Below, one piece after another: positions 1-8,437 of a stretch of DNA of 64,000 bases (its first letter is position 1; every line of letters begins with the position of its first letter). The stretch comes from DASQBT01 sp963746955. GTDB taxonomy: Bacteria > Pseudomonadota > Gammaproteobacteria > Burkholderiales > Thiobacillaceae. The position numbers were made by a program, and so were the translations under genes. The notes under the pieces were generated by a model. That model saw only the letters and a list, made by a program, of their open reading frames with translations, was not told the origin of the DNA and searched no databases. The stretch lies in the NCBI GenBank assembly GCA_963746955.1, contig CAVVDR010000008.1, positions 1 through 64,000 on the forward strand. The letters are read 5' to 3'.

Positions 1-838
1 GCGCCAGAAATGGCGCGTCGAACCGCGTCTTGCGTCCCTCGAGCTGCGGCACCTGATCGAATTTGCCGGTCTTGAGTTTCGTCGTGGTATTGCCGTGCAA
101 ATCGCGATAGCTGATGCGTCCGCGGGCGGCCTTGATCGCCGCCACCAGGTTATAAGTCAGCGCACCGTTGTAGCTGCCCTTGATGTAGGCGTCGGCCGAG
201 GTCTGGGTATCGCGACAACCGGCGATCAGGACCTCGGGAATGTCGACGTTGACGATGTCGTTCTTTCTGCGACTGGCAAGCGTGGATAGGCGCAAAGTGG
301 AGCGCGTCTTGCCGCTCAGGGCGCGGCCGGATTCCGCCGCCATCAGGTCGAGCGGACACGGCAGGAAACGCGGGATTGACGCCGCGTCGGGCTGATACAG
401 TGCGCGGGTGTTGGAGCCGGAATGACAGCAGTCCATGATCACCGTGAGGTTCACGCCGTCGGCCAGCGTGTCGAAAGTGGTGCGCAGCCAGTCGTCGAGC
501 AGCGGGTCGTACCAGTCGAGGTCGGTGGGGCAGAGGATCTCGTCGCGATGGTCGGCCTCGTCGCCGTTCTTGTCCGGCACGTTGGCGCCGTGACCGGAAT
601 AATGCAGCACCAGAACATCGCCTTTCTTCGCACCCTTGAGCAGCTTGACGATGCCCGCCTGCATGGCTTTCTTGGTGGCGTCGTAGTCGGTCAACACCGT
701 CATGTCGCCTGCGGAGAATCCGTAGTATTGGGTAAGCACGGCCTGCATGTTGGTAACGTCATTGACGCAGCCGCGCAGGTTCGCGCCGGGAATCTTGTAT
801 TGGTTGATGCCGACGAGCAATGCTTTCTTGTTTGCCAT
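1..838 (-). CDS. Caspase-family (C14) peptidase, C-terminal part outside the window
   Basis: Reading the minus strand from the ATG at 838 gives MANKKALLVGINQYKIPGAN, the usual opening strand of bacterial caspase-like peptidases, and the frame stays open to the window edge (at least 279 residues). The catalytic dyad is visible: His83 in HYSGHG and Cys138 in DCCHSG, the metacaspase form. A strong AGAGGAG ribosome-binding site precedes the start. It is the last visible gene of a five-gene minus-strand operon, 40 bases after the lysozyme-like gene. Such peptidases cut after basic or acidic residues and act as effectors or activators in bacterial conflict and suicide systems. With a CHAT protease in the same operon, a proteolytic relay is an inference. 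The C-terminal domains are unseen. Confidence 0.88.
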   Translation of the reverse strand, partial: MANKKALLVGINQYKIPGANLRGCVNDVTNMQAVLTQYYGFSAGDMTVLTDYDATKKAMQAGIVKLLKGAKKGDVLVLHYSGHGANVPDKNGDEADHRDEILCPTDLDWYDPLLDDWLRTTFDTLADGVNLTVIMDCCHSGSNTRALYQPDAASIPRFLPCPLDLMAAESGRALSGKTRSTLRLSTLASRRKNDIVNVDIPEVLIAGCRDTQTSADAYIKGSYNGALTYNLVAAIKAARGRISYRDLHGNTTTKLKTGKFDQVPQLEGRKTRFDAPFLA

Positions 839-878
839 GCCGAACTCCTCTGTGGGTAGGAAATGAATTGCGCGATCC

Positions 879-1925
879 TTACTTGCCGCGGCCCTGGCGC
901 CGTATGCTGCGCGAGGCGGGGGGCGCCACTGCCGCCGGTGCGACGACGGCCTTGAGCATCAACGCCGCCCCGCACTGCTTGCTCACGGCATCGGGGTCGA
1001 AGTGGCCGTCCTGTACGAACTTGCCCTTGCCGTACAGATTGGAAAAGCTCCACAGATAGGGCGTGGGAGCGCCACGCATGCGGTAGCCCATGCCGTTATA
1101 ACGTTCGAGAAAATACAGAATGTGCGGGATGCTCCAGTCGGTCACCTGCTGGAAGCCCTTCATGGTCATCGCATCGCGTGCGCTCTGGCGCCAGGTGAAG
1201 GGCGGCGCGCCGGTCAGCGGCCGGCCGGCCGGCACATGCACCGTACGCGCCGTGAGCGGATCGCCGTTGTGCATGTGGCCATTGAAGTTGAAGCCGCATT
1301 CCATTCCATGGATCACGCCGATGAAATACCAGGGTATGCCGTTCAGGTCCTGGCCAACCTCCTCGTAGCTGGGCTGTCCCTGCTTGAGTTTCTTGACGTA
1401 ATAATCGACCGCGCCCTGCTGGCCGGCGCGCACTTCGCAGGCGTCGAACCAGGCCTGGTATTCGTCCTTGATCTGGTCGTAGTCCTTGCTCGGCGTCGGC
1501 GCCTGCAGCCCGCTCACCGGGCCGGGAGTGCGGGTTAGGCCACGGCTGGTCGGCGGCTTGGCGGCTTTTGACGGAGTCTCGTCTGGTGCATCCTCGGGCG
1601 CCGGGGGAAGGGCCTCGAAGGCATGCACTTCCCCCGACAGGCTGTAGAGGCGGTTGAGGTGGGCGCCGATGTCGGCCAGATAGCTGTCGAAGGGTCCCAT
1701 GCGGGCAGCGGCGATAACTGCGGTCACGTCCTGGGTCGCGTCGGCCAGCACGCTTGCGGCCTGCAGCAGGCTTGCCTGGTTGAGGATGGACAGCTTGCCG
1801 TTTAGTTCTGTAATGGTAGCGAGTATGGTTTTCTTCTCTGCCGGGTCGGCGCTGTTGGCATAGCGCAGGCGCAGGGTGTTGATGGTGCGGCTGATTTCGT
1901 AACGCAGCTCTTCGATCAGGCTCAT
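879..1925 (-). CDS. Lysozyme-like protein with helical N-terminal region
   Basis: A 348-residue protein. Residues about 1-110 look helical and lack a signal peptide; 111-150 is a Pro/Thr/Ser-rich linker. About 160-320 resembles a muramidase-like fold: the segment IHGMECGFNFNGHMHNGDPL, with a candidate catalytic Glu, is followed by a conserved-looking TARTVHVPAGRP. The end is basic (SIRRQGRGK). The start at 1925 sits 25 bases after the lipoprotein gene, inside the minus-strand operon. Without an export signal it could act on murein only after lysis, through the neighbouring lipoprotein, or if fold and function have diverged. The lysozyme call is by motif resemblance only, and the exact glycoside hydrolase family is not resolved. 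Confidence 0.5.
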   Translation of the reverse strand: MSLIEELRYEISRTINTLRLRYANSADPAEKKTILATITELNGKLSILNQASLLQAASVLADATQDVTAVIAAARMGPFDSYLADIGAHLNRLYSLSGEVHAFEALPPAPEDAPDETPSKAAKPPTSRGLTRTPGPVSGLQAPTPSKDYDQIKDEYQAWFDACEVRAGQQGAVDYYVKKLKQGQPSYEEVGQDLNGIPWYFIGVIHGMECGFNFNGHMHNGDPLTARTVHVPAGRPLTGAPPFTWRQSARDAMTMKGFQQVTDWSIPHILYFLERYNGMGYRMRGAPTPYLWSFSNLYGKGKFVQDGHFDPDAVSKQCGAALMLKAVVAPAAVAPPASRSIRRQGRGK

Positions 1926-1950
1926 TGCTCACTTCTCCCTATTGATGCAC

Positions 1951-2910
1951 TCAACGTAAACCTGCACGCAGGCTCGCCAGGCTGCGCCGCCAGGCGTCGG
2001 CCTGCGCGCTCAACTGGGCCGAGCGCTCGGCCAGGGAAGCGAGCGTGACGGCACCCCTGGGATGGTCGTAGACCTTGACCATCTCGCCCAGCAGCGAGCC
2101 GTACTGATCGAGCAGGACGACGTAGTTCGATACCGCAATGCGGTACGCCTCGATGCGCGCGGCTTCGGCTGCTTCCACGTCAGGCTTGTCCACGGCCAGG
2201 TTGAAACGGGCCATCGGGGCTTCGGTCAGCGTGGTGAAGAACTCGCCCGCCTGGGTGCGCAATGCGCCCAGCAGTTTCTCCACTTTGGGCGATTCCCGCA
2301 CGGTGAGCCGCTTGAGTTCTTTCGCGTTGGAACCCTGCGCGGCCAGGTCCAGCACCGGAGAAAACGCCTGGAGCAGGGCACTCAGGGTCGGCCCGGCGCC
2401 GGCAACGCCTGCCGCATCCAGAGCCAGCCCGAGATTGCCGGTCAGCGTCGCAAGCTGCGCCCTGGCCTCGTCGAGATTGCTCCCCTCGGCCAGAACGACC
2501 AGCAACTGCGTGTAGTTGCCGACTGCTGCCAGGGCCTGGCGGAATGCGCGGGTGCCCGGAGGGTCGGCCAGTTCCGAGTAGTAGTAGCTGTCCTCGGAAC
2601 AGAACTTGTCCTGCACCTCGGGGACGTTCTGCATCTTCCCGCCTAGTACCAGAATATTCGGGCAACGCTCAGCGCCCGGCACAGCCGGCACAGTGCTGGC
2701 CGGCGCAGTCGCGTTCGCCTCGGCGCGCGCCAGGGCTGCAGATATCCCCTGATTGCGTTCGGCGATGGCCAGCTCATCCAGCAACGGCTGGCTGGCCGTG
2801 TTGAGGTTATCGAAGGCCTTGGCCACCAGGCGCACTTCTGCCACCGGAGCCTGCGTGGCGCAGGCCGTCATGAGCAAAGCCGCAGCGATGATTGCCGCCC
2901 GCATTTTCAT
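1951..2910 (-). CDS. Lipoprotein of the CHAT/caspase operon, function unknown
   Basis: A 319-residue protein starting MKMRAAIIAAALLMTACATQ: a short basic n-region, a hydrophobic core and the lipobox LMTAC, so signal peptidase II cleavage before Cys17 and lipid anchoring are expected. The residue after Cys is Ala, which by the Lol rule favours the outer membrane. The mature part is alpha-helical in appearance and rich in Ala, Leu and Glu, with a Cys pair (ERCPN and KFCSED) that could form a disulfide. I do not recognise the family. It lies between the CHAT-hydrolase gene (57 bases upstream) and the lysozyme-like gene (25 bases downstream), so it is presumably the envelope component of this operon. 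Confidence 0.75.
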   Translation of the reverse strand: MKMRAAIIAAALLMTACATQAPVAEVRLVAKAFDNLNTASQPLLDELAIAERNQGISAALARAEANATAPASTVPAVPGAERCPNILVLGGKMQNVPEVQDKFCSEDSYYYSELADPPGTRAFRQALAAVGNYTQLLVVLAEGSNLDEARAQLATLTGNLGLALDAAGVAGAGPTLSALLQAFSPVLDLAAQGSNAKELKRLTVRESPKVEKLLGALRTQAGEFFTTLTEAPMARFNLAVDKPDVEAAEAARIEAYRIAVSNYVVLLDQYGSLLGEMVKVYDHPRGAVTLASLAERSAQLSAQADAWRRSLASLRAGLR

Positions 2911-2967
2911 TTGCGCCCTCTCCCTCGCGATATGGACCTGCCATTCTTCGACTATGCGCAGACGCTT

Positions 2968-5900
2968 CTACTCCTTGCCGTCCGCGCACTCCGTTATGCC
3001 GTCCCGTAGCTGAATCAACGCCCGTTTGATGAGCCTGCCCTGCTCGTCCATCGGCAGCATGGCAATCAGAAAACTCATCTGGTTGGTGCTTGAGTCCTGC
3101 TCCCGAACGCTTCCCAGGCGTTCCAGCAAATCGCAATAGTGTGCGATCAACCTGGTCATGACTTCAGGCTGCTGGATGCAGACCGATGACCTCCCGTCGT
3201 AACAGGCCCAGAGGGCACCGATACGTTCGGCTTCCACTTCGGCCATGGCATGGAAATACACGCGATTGAGGCCAAACTGGTATCGGCCGTTGTCGGCCGC
3301 GGCCTCAAGCAAGCCGGGCAGTTCCGCGCGCCGCTCGTTGAACGGACCGTTTTCGCCCCAGGCTGCGCTGAGGAATGCGCCGTCCAGTGCATTGAGCAGG
3401 GGATAGTGATCCCACTGGCCAGTCTGGCGCAGCGAGAGCGTGGCCGCGTCCCAATAGGCTTGCTGCATCTCGAGCAGCGCGTCCTTGATGCCTTCGCGCG
3501 TCCCCTTGGCATCAAGCGCCTGGGCCTTGCGTTTGAAGTAGGACGCTCGCAACGAGAGGCGTTCGACCGTGTGTCCCAATCTGAGCAGCAGTTGGACTCG
3601 CTCCAGCCCGGTCTGCATGATCTCCTCGCCCGCGTTGCGAACCGTGGCCGCCCTGTTCGCCATCACTCTGGCGCCGTAACGGATTTCCAGATTGGCGAGT
3701 TGTTCCAGGGCATGCAGACTGGCGCCGCCATCTTCCTGATTCAATGCAGCCCGATAGTGATCGATCGCCAGATCCATCCTGCCAAGTTCGGCCCAGGCGC
3801 TGGCGAGTTCCTGCCTCACCGCTGCGTCCTTGAAGTAACGTGCCCGGGCGGCTGTTTCCATGCTCGCCAGTTGCTTCCCGTACCCGGTGCGTTCCTCCTC
3901 GGTCGCGCCTTTCAATCGCGCATTGAGCACATTGAGATCGGCGATCAGATGGCCGGCGTTGACGTAGTCCGGCGCCTGCCAGTGCTGTTCCGCAAGCACG
4001 AATTGATAGCGTTCGTCGCCGTAGGCCTGGAACGCGCCCCAGGTGTTGGTGGCCGGATGGCGGTCGTAAGTTTCGGCGCGCGCCTGGCGCACCGCCTCGC
4101 CGAATTGTCCGCCATCGAACATGGCGGCATAGAAGGCGCGCGCGAAGGTGCTGGCCGCGCCGTCGTCCACCGCCCAGCCGGCGGCGATCACCGCCTTGCA
4201 ACCCATCTCGATGAACTCGGTCGCCAGGTTGGCCGCCAGGTCTCCCCAACGCGGCTTGGCATCCGGTCCCATGCTGCCAAGGTGGCAACAGTTGATGAAG
4301 ACGCATTCCGGCACCCATCGGAGCTTGCTGATCTGCGCCGGCGTCAGGAAGGTATTCTCGCCCAGCACCATGCCGGTATACGTCTGGTTCCCCACCTTCC
4401 AGTCGACCACGCCGTGCCCGGCAAAATGCATGAACTTGTAGCGGCCGTTGAACAGGCTGTCGAATACTTCCTGCGCGGTCGGACGCAGGAAGTTGTCGTT
4501 ATGCTCGTAGCCCGCCCGCTTGAAGTCCGCAGCCACGTCTGTGGCTTCCTGCTGGGCTCCCGGCAACGCGATGAATCCGGAGTCGGTATCGCCGACGATG
4601 AAGATGCGCTGGTCGGACACAGTCGGCACTCTTGCGCGGCCGCGCGGCGAAGCCAGTTGGCGCACCAAGCCCACGCGCGCGGCCAGGGGCTGCTCGGCGG
4701 GGTTGTCGGTCTCGCGCATGAGTTCCCAGGGATAGGCCGCGGCCGGAATATCCACCCCCAGCATCAGGCCGCTCAATTCGGGAACCGCTTCCTTCAGTCC
4801 ATTGGGCACCAGCAGTTCGAACAGGGCGCGCGAGAGGCCCGGCTGATCCGTCGTGCTGTTGGTCGCCGAACGCAGCAGGCCATCGACGGCTTGACGCTGG
4901 TCGGGCTCTTCGCTGACCACGTTGCGCGCGCGGTCGGTGACCAGGGTGAATCGCAATGCGCCGTCATCGTCAGTCGTGATATGCACGCGGTCCCAGCCGC
5001 TCTGCCCGCCGCTTGCAACGCAACTTCCGCGGTAACCGCCCTCGCCGCTGCGCAACAGGCCTTCGAAGCTTATCGCGCTGCTGAATTGAGTTTCCCTGAC
5101 CAGTTCGCGCAGGCTCTCCACGATGGCAATCGCGCGGTCTTGCACTTCTTCGAACAGACTCAGACGCGAAATATGCACCGCCATGCCGGATTGCTGCAGT
5201 TTCAGATTGGCGCGGCGCAGCGCATCAACCAGGCAGCGCGACCCCACTTCCACGCTTAATCCAGTGAAGCCGGTTCCCACCAGCAGGCTCGATACTTCCA
5301 GGTCCAGTGTCGCGGAAGGCGCTTGCGACGCCACGGGGTGCGGCGCTTTCACGCGCGCGTACTCGAGCAGGCCGTCAGTGAGCGCGTGCGTCAGCGCCCC
5401 AGGCAAGAGTTCACCCACGGCACCCAGGCCCACCACGATCGCCCCTGCGGGTCTTCGGCCCGGTTCGGGATGGAAGAATATCGCGACCTCGCCGGGAAAG
5501 TTCGGATAGCGACCAAGCGCATAGGATTGTTGCAGCCCGTTACCCAGATGGCGGTTGAGGAAATGGGCGCTGCCTCTGATGGAATCGTTGGCGTAGGCGC
5601 CGATCAGCACCGGCGACTCGGCCGATGCAAGACTGCCGTTGATGACTTCTATCACGGCTGGTGGGGCGGCGGTAACACTGACGCGCTTCGGCCGGGCGCC
5701 ACCGGTCGCGGCAGACAATACCTCCTCCGCGCTGGGGTATAGGGTGTGCCCTTCAAGCGCACGCGGGCGGTAGATGACGGTGGAAACGCCACGTGCCCCA
5801 GGCGGATTCTCCGACAACAGGCGGGTGCTTCCCGTATTGAGGAGTTCCAGATAGGCGGCGAAGGCGGATTCCTGATTGGCCAGGTCGCCGTGCGCCGCCT

Positions 5901-8328
5901 CGGTGTACCACGTGCGCACGCCGGGCGGGATGCCTGTCTTCCATGGCACCCGGCCATCGCCGTCGTCAATGGTGCCGATCTCCACCTGCTTGTCATTGAT
6001 CCGCACCCCGATCGGGGTCGACGCATGGCCCGCGACATACAGCGTGCAGACCGGGTCAAGCGCGGCTTCGGTGATCGCCTGCACGCTTGCGCGCGCCGCA
6101 TCCAGCGGACCCGGCTGGGGTGGCTGCCAGCCCTTGCCCTGAGTGGCGGCCGGATCCTGAACACTCCAGTCCTGCCAGGTCTGGGCGCTGAAATAATCCA
6201 CCCCATCGATTGCCAGACCGTTGTCGCTTGGCCAGGGCAGCAGTTCGAGCACACCGGGAAAATCGCGCACAATGCCGAGAAATTCGCGCATGTTGTGCTT
6301 CAGGTCGAACCAGCGCGCGATCATCTGCACGAAATCATCGCGCCCCAGCAACACTGCGGCCATGGAATGCGATCCCCGATTAGGCGTGCCGAGCTGTACC
6401 AAGCGACTGCCCGGAATCGTCTTGAACCGCTCCCAGCGGTCCTTGAGCGCAAGCCGCGCAACCAGGCCGCCCATGGAATGCGCGACGATGCGGACCGGCT
6501 TGCCGCGCTGCTGGGCATCCTCCATGGCCTGGTCCAGTTCGGTGCCGAACTTATTCGCAGCCTCCACGACGGACAAGCGCCAGTCATAGACAAAAGGGCG
6601 CACTTCGTGGGTGTCGGCCAGAAATTGTGCAAGCTTCTCGTAATTGCGATCGAGCCAGCCGTCAGTCGTGACTCCCTGCGCATTCACCGTAAGCCTGTCC
6701 ATCTCGCCCGCGATCAGGTTGACCGGATCAAACCAGATCCGATCGTTGCCAATCTCGATGTGGCTGCCCATGATGCCTGGAAGCACGAAGACGATAGGCG
6801 CATCGGCCCTGGCAATGGGTTTGAGCCCGCCACGGCTGATGACCGCCTGGGACGGGCCGGACAGCAACTCGAAGGCCTGGTTGTCGCCAGACAGCGCGGC
6901 CAGCAAGGGCAAGGCACTTTCATCGCGGCGAAAATAGCTGAAGTGCGAAACATCCGGACCCGCCAGTGCTTTCTGCCAGATTCCCAGGCGGCGCGCGGCA
7001 CCACCGGCCATCGAAGGCGTGTTGACCACGAGGTCGGTCTGGCCGCCGTAAAAGGCCTCGGACAGACAGTCGCCCAGCCAGGACAGCAGGCCGTCGCCCT
7101 GATAGTCGCCGGCCAGCACATGCAGGGGATGCTCGAGTTCGACGCCGGGTCCGTTGAGCAGCGCCACCAGGGGCGAGTCCGGCATCATTGCTTCCAGTCC
7201 GGGAAGAATGCCGGCATCGGTGCGCTCTTTCACTACCGCGAGGAGAAAGCTTTTCAACAGGTCGTAGATCTTGGCCACCGGGGCCGCGCCGGGCACAGCC
7301 GCGCCCGCCAGATCAAACCCCTTGCCGACAAGATTGAGCATGACGCTGGCCCAGCGGTCGAGCCGTCCGGAAGCCAGCGTGGTGCCACGGGCCGGGCACG
7401 CCACCCGGACGAAACGCTCGATACGGATTTCCCGCGCCTTCAACTCTTTGCCAAGTGCCCGCAAACGCGCGGCATCCGGCTCCAGTCCCTTGCGCTTGCC
7501 GGCCTTGGCCTGGTCGAGGAAGCGCTTGATTTCCGCTTCGGTAAACGGCGCCGCATCCAGACGGCTGGCGCGCGCCAGTAGCTCGCCGACCAGGCCGCCG
7601 CGGGAATGGCTGACCACATGCAGCCGGGCCCCCTTGGGCAGAGTCTTGACCAGAACCAGCGCGTTGGCCACCGGACTTTCGGTCAGGGAGCGATGCTCGA
7701 ACGCATAGATGCGTTCGCCATACAAACTGACCAGGTGACTCAAGTACTTGTCCGTCCACAAGGCCTTGAAGCTGCCCTCGGTGGAAGAACCCGTGCCGTG
7801 GATAAACAACAGGGCCGGCTCGCTGGTGGCAGGCATGCTGTCGATCGGGTTCAAGGCCCAACGATCGGCTGCGCAACGAAACAGGCCGGCGCGATGCTCC
7901 AGTTGACTGTCCTGATAGGCGCCCGCGGCGGCCAGCGCGGTCATGCCGGCCGGACCGCTGCGGTACACTCGCAGTGACTTGAGCACCCAGGCACCCAGCC
8001 CCTCACGCGAAGCGCCGGCAGGAAGATGCGAACCCGACAAACGCAGTACCGGACCGACGCTGATCACCCCGGGCTTGCCCTCGCCTCGGCCGATCGGCGC
8101 CCCCAGATAGCGTCCCACGTCTTCGGCCGCAACCAGCAGCCGGGTGCCGTTTTGCAGTTCGAGTTCGACGACGGCATCTTTTTCCAGCGTGATGGTTTGC
8201 TGCGACAGCGCGTCGCCGCGCGCGGCGTTGCTCAGCGCAAACACTTCGGCTTGCCAGCCGGCCACATTTTCCGTCACGCTTGATTCGGCCCCGAGCTGCA
8301 GGGTGACTCCGTCGTGCGCCTTGTTCAT
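2968..8328 (-). CDS. Giant protein: two alpha/beta-hydrolase domains, CHAT protease, TPR tail
   Basis: I place the start at the ATG at 8328 (AAAGGA site upstream; the 111 codons before it in frame read as non-coding), giving 1786 residues. In order: a first alpha/beta-hydrolase with an HGTG oxyanion motif near 177 and nucleophile elbow SHSRGG (Ser242); a second, LCAT/PGAP1-like hydrolase with PGIMGSH and nucleophile elbow AHSMGG (Ser618); a poorly recognised middle; a CHAT caspase-like protease with GVDIPAAAYPWELM, His1305 in HFAGHG and Cys1348 in INCCHLGS; then TPR-like helices from about 1440 to the end. Both hydrolase nucleophiles and the CHAT dyad look intact. Such CHAT proteins are associated with bacterial conflict systems; joining two lipase/esterase-type domains to one CHAT unit is unusual. 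It follows the TPR-S/SLOG gene by 109 bases. Confidence 0.85.
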   Translation of the reverse strand: MNKAHDGVTLQLGAESSVTENVAGWQAEVFALSNAARGDALSQQTITLEKDAVVELELQNGTRLLVAAEDVGRYLGAPIGRGEGKPGVISVGPVLRLSGSHLPAGASREGLGAWVLKSLRVYRSGPAGMTALAAAGAYQDSQLEHRAGLFRCAADRWALNPIDSMPATSEPALLFIHGTGSSTEGSFKALWTDKYLSHLVSLYGERIYAFEHRSLTESPVANALVLVKTLPKGARLHVVSHSRGGLVGELLARASRLDAAPFTEAEIKRFLDQAKAGKRKGLEPDAARLRALGKELKAREIRIERFVRVACPARGTTLASGRLDRWASVMLNLVGKGFDLAGAAVPGAAPVAKIYDLLKSFLLAVVKERTDAGILPGLEAMMPDSPLVALLNGPGVELEHPLHVLAGDYQGDGLLSWLGDCLSEAFYGGQTDLVVNTPSMAGGAARRLGIWQKALAGPDVSHFSYFRRDESALPLLAALSGDNQAFELLSGPSQAVISRGGLKPIARADAPIVFVLPGIMGSHIEIGNDRIWFDPVNLIAGEMDRLTVNAQGVTTDGWLDRNYEKLAQFLADTHEVRPFVYDWRLSVVEAANKFGTELDQAMEDAQQRGKPVRIVAHSMGGLVARLALKDRWERFKTIPGSRLVQLGTPNRGSHSMAAVLLGRDDFVQMIARWFDLKHNMREFLGIVRDFPGVLELLPWPSDNGLAIDGVDYFSAQTWQDWSVQDPAATQGKGWQPPQPGPLDAARASVQAITEAALDPVCTLYVAGHASTPIGVRINDKQVEIGTIDDGDGRVPWKTGIPPGVRTWYTEAAHGDLANQESAFAAYLELLNTGSTRLLSENPPGARGVSTVIYRPRALEGHTLYPSAEEVLSAATGGARPKRVSVTAAPPAVIEVINGSLASAESPVLIGAYANDSIRGSAHFLNRHLGNGLQQSYALGRYPNFPGEVAIFFHPEPGRRPAGAIVVGLGAVGELLPGALTHALTDGLLEYARVKAPHPVASQAPSATLDLEVSSLLVGTGFTGLSVEVGSRCLVDALRRANLKLQQSGMAVHISRLSLFEEVQDRAIAIVESLRELVRETQFSSAISFEGLLRSGEGGYRGSCVASGGQSGWDRVHITTDDDGALRFTLVTDRARNVVSEEPDQRQAVDGLLRSATNSTTDQPGLSRALFELLVPNGLKEAVPELSGLMLGVDIPAAAYPWELMRETDNPAEQPLAARVGLVRQLASPRGRARVPTVSDQRIFIVGDTDSGFIALPGAQQEATDVAADFKRAGYEHNDNFLRPTAQEVFDSLFNGRYKFMHFAGHGVVDWKVGNQTYTGMVLGENTFLTPAQISKLRWVPECVFINCCHLGSMGPDAKPRWGDLAANLATEFIEMGCKAVIAAGWAVDDGAASTFARAFYAAMFDGGQFGEAVRQARAETYDRHPATNTWGAFQAYGDERYQFVLAEQHWQAPDYVNAGHLIADLNVLNARLKGATEEERTGYGKQLASMETAARARYFKDAAVRQELASAWAELGRMDLAIDHYRAALNQEDGGASLHALEQLANLEIRYGARVMANRAATVRNAGEEIMQTGLERVQLLLRLGHTVERLSLRASYFKRKAQALDAKGTREGIKDALLEMQQAYWDAATLSLRQTGQWDHYPLLNALDGAFLSAAWGENGPFNERRAELPGLLEAAADNGRYQFGLNRVYFHAMAEVEAERIGALWACYDGRSSVCIQQPEVMTRLIAHYCDLLERLGSVREQDSSTNQMSFLIAMLPMDEQGRLIKRALIQLRDGITECADGKE

Positions 8329-8437
8329 TCCATTCCTTTCGATCCGCTCGCCCGGCATTACCTGATCAAGATAGAACACAGTCAAGCCATGCGATACGCG
8401 GCAGGATGCCTTTCGCCATGGGCGAACGGCCTTGGCT

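Noticed and set aside
3250..7581. Long plus-strand open frames (669 and 611 codons) opposite the giant CHAT gene
   Set aside because: They mirror the GC-rich third positions of the minus-strand gene, have no family-like motifs, and the minus-strand product has clear catalytic motifs throughout.
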